The position numbers were made by a program, and so were the translations under genes. Source: Diphasiastrum complanatum (taxonomy: Eukaryota > Streptophyta > Lycopodiopsida > Lycopodiales > Lycopodiaceae). Taken from it: a stretch of DNA of 64,000 nucleotides. Below the pieces are notes generated by a model. The model saw only the letters and a program-made list of their open reading frames with translations. It was not told the DNA's origin and made no database searches. The stretch spans positions 17,961,849-18,025,848 of the forward strand of contig CM055114.1 of NCBI GenBank assembly GCA_029204225.1, in the 5' to 3' direction. Of this stretch, positions 57,263-64,000 are shown piece after piece; the first letter of the stretch is position 1; each line of letters opens with the position of its first letter.

Positions 57263-59094
57263 CTAAAATTTGAGCCTTCCACCATCAAATTTACAGCCGC
57301 TAGCTTTCAGAGTTGCAGCATCAACTAACACCTTACATTCTTTTAATTGCGTATCTTGATCCTGTTAGAGATATTATACTAGTGTATCTCACTACAAATT
57401 GTCGTGGTTTTGAGAATTTGGCTGTATGATGTCTAGATTTGCTGGCTGTGGGTAATAAGATGCTTTGCCTTTTGAGGTTATTGAGGATTTGTTCTCAATC
57501 AATTGCTCAACTGGATGATACTGACTTGCAAATACACAATGAATAGAGATCTAGTGACCATTTGAAGTGATTGAGAGAAGCCAGAGCTGTGTACAGAGAT
57601 GCTTTGATTGGTTGCGTATGCCAGTGCAAATGGTAAGTAAAGTGCTTCAACTTTTGATGGCCATGGCATAGTTTGTTGTGTTTTTTTTGTCTCTTTCATT
57701 TTTGTAAGGAGTATACTTGTTAGTTTATGGTAGAAAGATGGGGCCCTTGTTTGAACAACTTTTCGGGAAAATAAAACATAAGATTTGTTCTAATTAAGCA
57801 AAGTCTCGACAATCTAGTCTTGTGCATAACTCCTGTTCTTTTCTTTCTTGATTGCGTCTAGATAGATGTTTTCAAAATAGTTAGGTGGTGCATTATTTTT
57901 TGTGTATCATTTTGAAAGTTTTGTGCCTAGTTTTTGCACTAAGCTTTTTTTAGAATGCAAGTTCTAAATGTTGGAGTTTGAGAAGGTTGCATTTCAATTT
58001 TAGTTATTCATACTTAGAATGTATTTTGAATATCCATATGTGGCTTCAGTTGATTACTATAAATGGAAATATTTGGAGCCAATGAAATGCATAAGAATCT
58101 CTGAGTTATTTCCTTCAAGCTCAAAAAAATCATAAATTGTTCTTAAAATAAACTTCCTCCTATAAAGTCTTGCCATTTCATTCACACAAATGTGAGTCAT
58201 TAAGAAAATTCAGCCACTATTATGCAATCATTTGCGACACTAATTCTTTTGGTGCGATGTGCAACTTCTTTTTGACCCAAATTGAAGCTGCAAGAGCTAT
58301 ATTCTCAATATTATGGACTCGTGACAAGGTTTAAATGTGGTACCTTATCTTGCTAGTTGTAACAAACAAATGAATAAAAAAAATAACATATGTTCAAAAA
58401 AATCAACATACTTTCCAACATCTCTCAAACTGAAAACAAATAGCTCAAGTTGGCACATATTTTCTAAAACCTTCTCAAGGAAGACATAACATGATCTTAG
58501 TAAAATTTCACATTTTTTTCAAGTTTTGTCTTGTATATATTTTTCAAAGACAATCAATTTCAAATTTCAACATTCTAGTCATTAAAATTACTATTAAACA
58601 AGTCAATATGTGTAATTTCAATTTTTTTAAGGAAATACATTAAAATTAAAATTTTCAAACTAGTTAAATTACTTAAAATCAAAATCTTCTTTTTTCATAT
58701 TTAAGTTCAAAGTTTGAAAGTTTGACATTATTTTGAATTTTTTTAAGATTAAAAAAGTTGTTCACTTTTGAATTTGTTTAATATGACAAAATTTGGAAAT
58801 AAAAAAAAAAATTGGTAGCTTATGTTTTTTCATATTTATAAATTATAACAAAATAATAATATTTTAATATTTTGAAATGTTTTTTTGAATTTAACATTTG
58901 AAATATTGGCATTTTTCCAATAAAATTCCAACAACTTAGAAAAATGGATGTCTAGGTCATTTCTCTTTTTTTTAGTTACTGTGTTTAAGACTTCCACTAT
59001 TTCTTGCAAAGAATGTCGAATGATGTTGTAGTATGTGCCGCATACAATATATAAATCAGTACCAAAAGTATCTAAATTAATTGCACATATTTGT
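57263..59094. other. No gene seen in 1.8 kb
   Basis: AT-rich noncoding sequence with A/T runs, densest at 58500-58950. No reading frame with recognisable similarity and no clear repeat. Confidence 0.45.
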
Positions 59095-60129
59095 CTATAA
59101 TAGTGTTACACCAAAATCTCTTACCATATAATGTGTTATATGATCTACTTCTCGTGCACTTTGAACTACATCGACAAATTCATTGGTTGTTTTCTGTATC
59201 ATTTGTACATCAATATTTGAAAATTGATCTTTTTTCAAGTATTTCACCATGTTGTCTAGTTTTCTCCAAACTTCTACTTTGAGTAGCCAAGTAGAGCCTC
59301 GTTCTTCAAAATCTTGAGTTGCAGAATATTGAATCTTGGTTTCTTTGCCAGAATAATTTGATAAGAATCTACGAGCTTTGGATCCTCCAATGTTCGGTTT
59401 GCATGGAATATTTTTTGATTTACCTGAAAGCTTGTCGTCGTTTTTAATTTTAACATGGTCTTTATGTAAGCCTACTTTAGACAATACATCCTCTAATCTG
59501 GATATAGCTTGCTTCGAAGAGATGCCTCAAGCTTGGTATTCCATGCAAACAAGATGTAAAGATATATTGTTTTTTTTTATTTTATGCACCTCTGCATGCA
59601 ATGTACAAATATGAACATTTTGAATAGGAATCGATAGTATGGGTTTCCAATTAGGACCTTCTCGATCTCTTGATATTCTTATACTCCTTGTCATGTCTTT
59701 TGATGTCTTCAAGCAATACAAACAAGGGTGTTTAGAGTTAGCGCCATGAGATACATTGAACATACATTTTAATGTCTTCATATCTCTTGCTAAATGGCAT
59801 TCTATGTTGAAAGTGCCAATTCCAGGAACATTGAGTGGAACTCCCTCTCTCCCATAGAGTTTCAAATTCTCACAATAACCCAAAAGGCCACTTTTGCAAT
59901 GACACATATAGATTATTAATTGAGTCACCGAATGAAAATCAGGATGTTGCAATGAATATGGATAAATAGGATACAATGTGCTTGATGACCATAAATCTAA
60001 ATGCTTTAGCTTTTCTTCCCTATATAGGATCATATCAGAAGTTGATAATTTGGGTTGTTTTGAATTTCTTGTCTTGAGTGGAGCATATTCTGGTGGCAGA
60101 TCCACATGAAGATGATAAAGCTTTGTCAT
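59095..60129 (-). pseudogene. Unrecognised gene relic (family copy 2), one in-frame stop
   Basis: One frame from ATG 60129 to the stop at 59095, broken only by a TGA at 59527 (consistent with CGA). Blocks in order: LYHLHVDLPPEYAPL, DLWSSSTLYPIYP, SGLLGYCENLK, FNIECHLARDMKTLKCMF, HGANSKHPCLYCLKT (a CxxC pair), NVHICTLHAEVH, then GGSKARRFLSNYSGK and VRDFGVTLL. The first three blocks are shared with the relic at 5226-6214. His/Cys-rich blocks of this kind occur in uncharacterised multicopy, possibly transposase-related, proteins, but I cannot name the family. A GT-AG gene structure may extend it on both sides. Confidence 0.6.
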
Positions 60130-60569
60130 CAGTACAGTAGTATAGTAGCAAACAACACAATGACAATAACAGAGCTAGAGATGGCGCTAAACACTTATTC
60201 CACTTTGCAGATACAGATGGCATAGGCTTTATTTCTGAAATGTTACTACTAATTCAAATTTTTGAGTATTCCCAACTATTGGGAAAGAATATTTCGACAT
60301 TTTGGAAATTATACTTTAACTGTGGTTAAGCACCAATGATGTTTGATGTGACTAAAATAAGGTAGATTCATTTTCATGGAAAGTACGGCAAATGCATAAA
60401 GAAGTTATAATATGATATTTTAATTACTTTGTTGTTATGTTTCTCTCTCCTACATGCCATTTTTTATAGGGCCCTCTTTGGGCCCATAGTTTCTCTAATG
60501 GGAATCTCAAGCTTCCTTTGAGGTTTTGGTCAAACTAATGTGCGATACTAATGTCTTTCATATTCAAGG
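60130..60569. other. No feature seen
   Basis: Upstream flank of the relic, with no coding similarity or repeat recognised. Confidence 0.4.
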
Positions 60570-61640
60570 CTATTTAATGCAATAGCCTTTAATAGGTTGA
60601 CCACAGACACACCTGGAGAGACCCAAGGCCAAAGAATGAGGTAGCTTCAAGCGAAGACGAAGAGCAGTGGTGAAGATGGCCGAAGACAACCAAAATGATG
60701 GAATAATAGGCCAAGCTGACAACCAAGCCCTCACACAAGAAAGAAGTTGAGCTTGATGCACCACCGAAGGTGCCTCAGAGAGCATGCTAGAAAGAGTAAG
60801 TTTGTGCACACACTCTAAGAGAGTCTCATGTAAGTGATTTGAGCAGAAAGTGAGAAGTTGCTCAAAAGGAAGAAGACATGCTCAGGCCGAAAAGGGGGGG
60901 GGGGTGACCTCCCCTGCAACAATGAGGAGGTGATGAAAAGGCAGAAAATCACCATCCACACGAGCAATGCAATCTGCCAAAAGAGGGCAATGGTCAGAAA
61001 GACTGAGAAGATAAAGCAGTTTCGACAAGCTCCCAAGAAAAGCTAAAGGTGTAGAAGAAACCATAGAAAGAAGACCCACACCTTCACAGGAAATGGGTAA
61101 CAAAGCCTGATCCCAAGCCGAAATGGTCTCCACACCATCCAAAGAGCCAGGGACCAAAAGGTGGCCAAAAATTTTCATAATAGAGTCATCAAAGGAAGAA
61201 AGAAGTCGCAAAAAATCATGAGTGGGAGGAAAAGTCCGTAGCAGGTACGAAGGATGGTGGATGAAGCAAGACGTCAAGATGCCAAACAAGACCTCAATGT
61301 CACCTAGCCAGGAAAGCAGATCTAAATGAGCAACATCCTCCTAGAGAGCCTCACCAAAATATGCAGATTGGAAAAAAGTAGAACCAAAAGGAACACTCAA
61401 AATGTGAATACCATCTGAAAGAGCAAGGAAGCCTTGAGGAGTAACAAAGTCTGGGAGAAGACCTGTTGGAGACCACATTGAACACTTGTGAGGCTGAATA
61501 GACAAATCCAATGAAGTCAACTGCTCAGAGAAATGATGAAAGACGTGGAGCATGACAAGAGTAGGACTGAAGATATGAGTGTCATCAACAACTAAAAGAA
61601 TAAGCACTTTGTAGAAGCTCGAAGGACACAGTAATGAGCT
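60570..61640 (-). pseudogene. LINE fragment: end of reverse transcriptase and C-terminal region
   Basis: Minus strand. 61607-61341 has the catalytic box as VVDDTHIFSPT (usually YADD), followed by LSIQPHKCSMWSPTGL and GIHILSVPFGSTFF. 61289-60882 continues with SAWDQALLPISCEGVGLLS. 60809-60570 has CVRAWLSAWPIIPSFWLSS, ALRLRLKLPHSL and CVCGQPI, the conserved end of many plant LINE ORF2 proteins. Several frameshifts and an 11-base G-run (60894-60904) break it. It covers roughly the half of ORF2 missing from the fragment at 31805-33010, though the two need not be one family. Confidence 0.8.
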
Positions 61641-61829
61641 AGAGTGAAAAGAGGACCACCTAAAGGATCATAAAAAAATGAGGCAATCGATTATGGCGTT
61701 GTGGCATTTGAAGTCAAGATCCATGCCATCTTTGGAATTGTGAAAGTGACCAGTACATTTGAAATGGTTGCTTTGTTTGGAAGCAAATAGTTCATAAATA
61801 GATCGTTCCATTGCTCTAGAAAATCACAG

Positions 61830-62150
61830 TGCTCGAAAAAATCTACAAAATATCTAACAATTTTTTATTCAAACATTTATACCTTTTTATGAGTAAAAGT
61901 ATTCAAAAAATCAAAAAATTCTATAGAATGCAGGTTTTTTGAGGATAACTCAAAAAAGATTTCTCGAGCACTAGAAAATCGGCAAAGTATAGGAATGGGA
62001 TTGGCATGTTTTCTTAAATATCGATATCATAATATGTTTAACAATTTTGTATACAAACATATAAACTCTTTTATGAGTAATAGTCTTTAAAAAAAAAACT
62101 CAAGTTTTTAAAGATAACTCAAAAGAGGTTTCCATAGCATTGGATCGTCA
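61830..62150 (-). repeat. Two copies of a small dispersed repeat
   Basis: 61830-61990 and 62010-62150 are diverged copies of one unit: (A)ACTCAAAA.AG, then ACTCATAAAA.G..TA.A....T on the complement. The same unit, in inverse orientation, forms the first part of the triplicated element (43145-43325: TTTTGAGTTATTCTAAAAAACC, ACTACTCATAAAAGG). It has no coding potential and may be a MITE-like family. Confidence 0.55.
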
Positions 62151-62208
62151 TTGTTCCAATCCAAAAAAGAGGTTTCCATAGCATTGGATCGTCATTGTTC
62201 CAATCCAA
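62121..62208 (+). repeat. 44-bp tandem duplication
   Basis: AAAGAGGTTTCCATAGCATT plus the following GGATCGTCATTGTTCCAATCC occurs twice in tandem with a 44-bp period and no visible difference. Confidence 0.9.
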
Positions 62209-62539
62209 AAAAGTGTTAGAGAGCCCAAATTCCAAGACACCCATATATAGGTAATATGGCAGGAAGAAGAGTATTGTGTCATAGTACCATACAATCATAA
62301 TTATAATAATATTGCATTATATGTCATATCATAACAAAGCCTCAAGGCCTTTTGGGTTGCCTTCTGGATCTGCCTGGCCCCGCCCTTCACTCTGACTGGC
62401 CAGTTTGCGTTGACAGCCTTTTCATCTTTGCCGGCTCGTCTTTTTACGGCACCCACCCTGCCGTCTGACCGCGTGGTCAAAGGCATGTGGGATCACGGGA
62501 TTTTGCGTACGGCACGGCCCCGCACTCCCAAAGATTGCA

Positions 62540-62680
62540 TTCCGTCCGGGTTTTGCCACGTGCGAGCGCTCTCCCTCTGTCGTGTCTGCAAGGCTACATT
62601 TATAGCCCCAGCACCGCCCAATGCCCAGTGGACACGTGGCCTAAAGCAACCAGTCAGAGAAGAACGCGTGGCCACTGTTT
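62540..62680 (-). promoter_or_regulatory. Promoter-like patch: TATA box and CACGTG boxes
   Basis: In a GC-richer patch (about 62340-62760), the minus strand has GGGCTATAAATGTAG (TATAAA at 62599-62604), with GGCCACGTGTCC about 30 bp upstream (CACGTG 62633-62638). Another CACGTG lies at 62557-62562, just downstream. CACGTG next to TATA is typical of ABA- or light-responsive plant promoters. A 61-codon Lys/Arg-rich minus-strand ORF (62486-62301) starts about 110 bp downstream, but I cannot support it as a gene. The patch may be a host promoter or an LTR. Confidence 0.4.
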
Positions 62681-62819
62681 AGTGGTCAGGATGCCAGCGA
62701 GGCTTGCTCGTGAGAACTGTAGGTGGTCGCTGGAGTCTAGTAAAGGCAACGAGACGGGTCAGAAGAAGTGACGTGACCTGTCCTCAACCGTCACTGTTGC
62801 ATTTTGACAGGCAGGCTTG

Positions 62820-64000
62820 AACGTCAGTGGGACTTGTACAAGTCGAAGAGTGCACTTTTTGAGGGGCAGTTTGCATTTGATTTTGCAAGACTTTCTGATT
62901 TTCGTGAAAAGACACGGTTATCTTATGACAGGCTGTGACTTTCTTTCACACTTCAAAATGACAATCTCTGATCAAGTTTTTTATTGCTGTACTGGGTCCT
63001 GTCTCTTGGGCAGGCCTCTAGGCTGTGTAGGATTGTTGCAAGCCTTGGGACTTGGCCCTTAAGGCCAGTCACTCAATTGACTTATTTGATTTGACAAAAT
63101 CAGGTGTTAGGAACATTTCAAATACCCCCCTCGTCGTCGATGACTCGGTATGCATCTCGTTATTGATTTTGGGGCTTGGTATAGGCATGCACCTAGGAGT
63201 TGGGTTAATATTCGAGTAGTAGTCGGACCGTCGATTATCAAATCTTTTTCTAAATGGTCATACATGTTTGTTATTTCCAAAAAAAGCTGATTTGATTTTG
63301 GCACCCAATGGGCTTTCTGATACATGGATGATGGGTTGGCAAACATTGTGATACCAAGTGCCCACTATGAGAAATGCATCATAATGGTTAAGATCGAAAA
63401 TACATAGGGGACCATTAATAAATAAAGAGGGCCCAAAATATTCTTCTCTCATTGGTTGTGGCCACCTCAATTGTACTTTCCTCCCACCCTTTCTAACAAA
63501 GAAGTACTCACCTCATATGTGCCAAAACAATGGATGACAATGCAAGCTGACTGCACTTGCCAATGAGGGTCTTCAGCTATGTTCACTTACATTTATTCAA
63601 AACTTTGAGAGGGCCCATTCATAAGATGTTTTTATTTTTTTCTTGCATTTCTACGTCCACATGGACCAATAGAAATCCTCCAAATGGACTTCAACATAAA
63701 GGCAAAAACACACATAATGTGAACATAGACTCTATTTGCCTATCAAACATGTCTTAAAAGTTGCATGCTATTGGGAAGCAAAATTGCTCATACTCAAAAT
63801 GGCTACCTAGGCACAAACTATTAGAATTCCTATTTTTAATGAGGACTTGACAGATATGCAGAATTACAAGGCATTTTGAACAGTCTCCAGAAATACAAAG
63901 GATTATGAAACAATTTGCAAAAATACATTCATTATGATTATGGCTATTTTCCGAGCATTATGGCTGTTTACGACTACTTACGGTTGTTTATGATTGCTTA
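62820..64000. other. No gene supported
   Basis: Weak hints only. On the minus strand ACGAGGGGGGTATTTG (about 63122-63137) looks like a polypurine tract after a short open frame (63346-63107), and TTGGTATCACAATG (about 63345) resembles a copia primer site. These could be remnants of an LTR element. The last 600 bp show nothing recognisable. Confidence 0.3.

Noticed and set aside
60894-60904. G-run as a quadruplex or regulatory site
   Set aside because: A single homopolymer within a decayed LINE ORF; slippage is sufficient.

Overview
This is plant nuclear DNA, almost wholly retrotransposon-derived. It is AT-rich. It holds at least seven Ty1/copia copies, two Ty3/gypsy remnants and two LINE fragments, carries a GT-AG intron, and contains a nuclear copy of part of a plant-type mitochondrial small-subunit rRNA. 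No intact ordinary host gene was recognised. The only long uninterrupted coding region is the 1316-codon gag-pol of a young copia element at 37598-41548. The species cannot be named from the window; a land plant with a large, repeat-rich genome fits.

Layout. 1-951: minus-strand copia RNase H end with part of its 3' LTR. 952-4694: plus-strand copia B (LTR, primer site, leader with a triple repeat, gag with five in-frame TAG stops, protease, integrase), 3' truncated. 5226-6214: relic of an unrecognised intron-containing gene. 6215-9737: 5'-truncated copia G with its 3' LTR. 9738-12640: LTR-like sequence, primer site, telobox/CT-rich leader, acidic repetitive ORF and a copia 3' tail. 13672-13896: (AG)n. 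13897-21804: copia C split by the complete but decayed minus-strand copia F (14349-20507). 23671-31236: minus-strand copia fragments D and E around a dispersed gene relic (27745-28073). 31805-33010: LINE. 33020-34869: gypsy LTR and gag. 36005-42473: the same dispersed relic, split by the intact copia (36336-42196; 653-bp LTRs with no difference seen, TSD TCACT).

42991-51171 is three head-to-tail copies of a 2727-bp unit differing at only a few bases. Each copy has a long hairpin (arms about 155 bp) and about 274 bp of mitochondrial rRNA. Then follow an unidentified ORF relic (51875-52456), a minus-strand coiled-coil ORF full of TAG stops (52556-54540), gypsy RNase H-integrase (55407-56636), a block shared with the triplicated unit (56641-57217), a second relic of the gene family seen at 5.2 kb (59095-60129), a LINE 3' half (60570-61640), small dispersed repeats, and a GC-richer promoter-like patch (62340-62760).

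Functionally the window is a layered record of transposition and decay. Nonsense codons in three old ORFs are mostly TAG at positions that could have been CAG, as expected from deamination of CHG-methylated cytosine. The young element has none. The observations most worth following are the triplicated hairpin plus mitochondrial-rRNA unit, the TAG bias, a CACGTG palindrome placed alike in two divergent LTR families, and the uncharacterised gene family present as broken copies at 5.2 and 59 kb.
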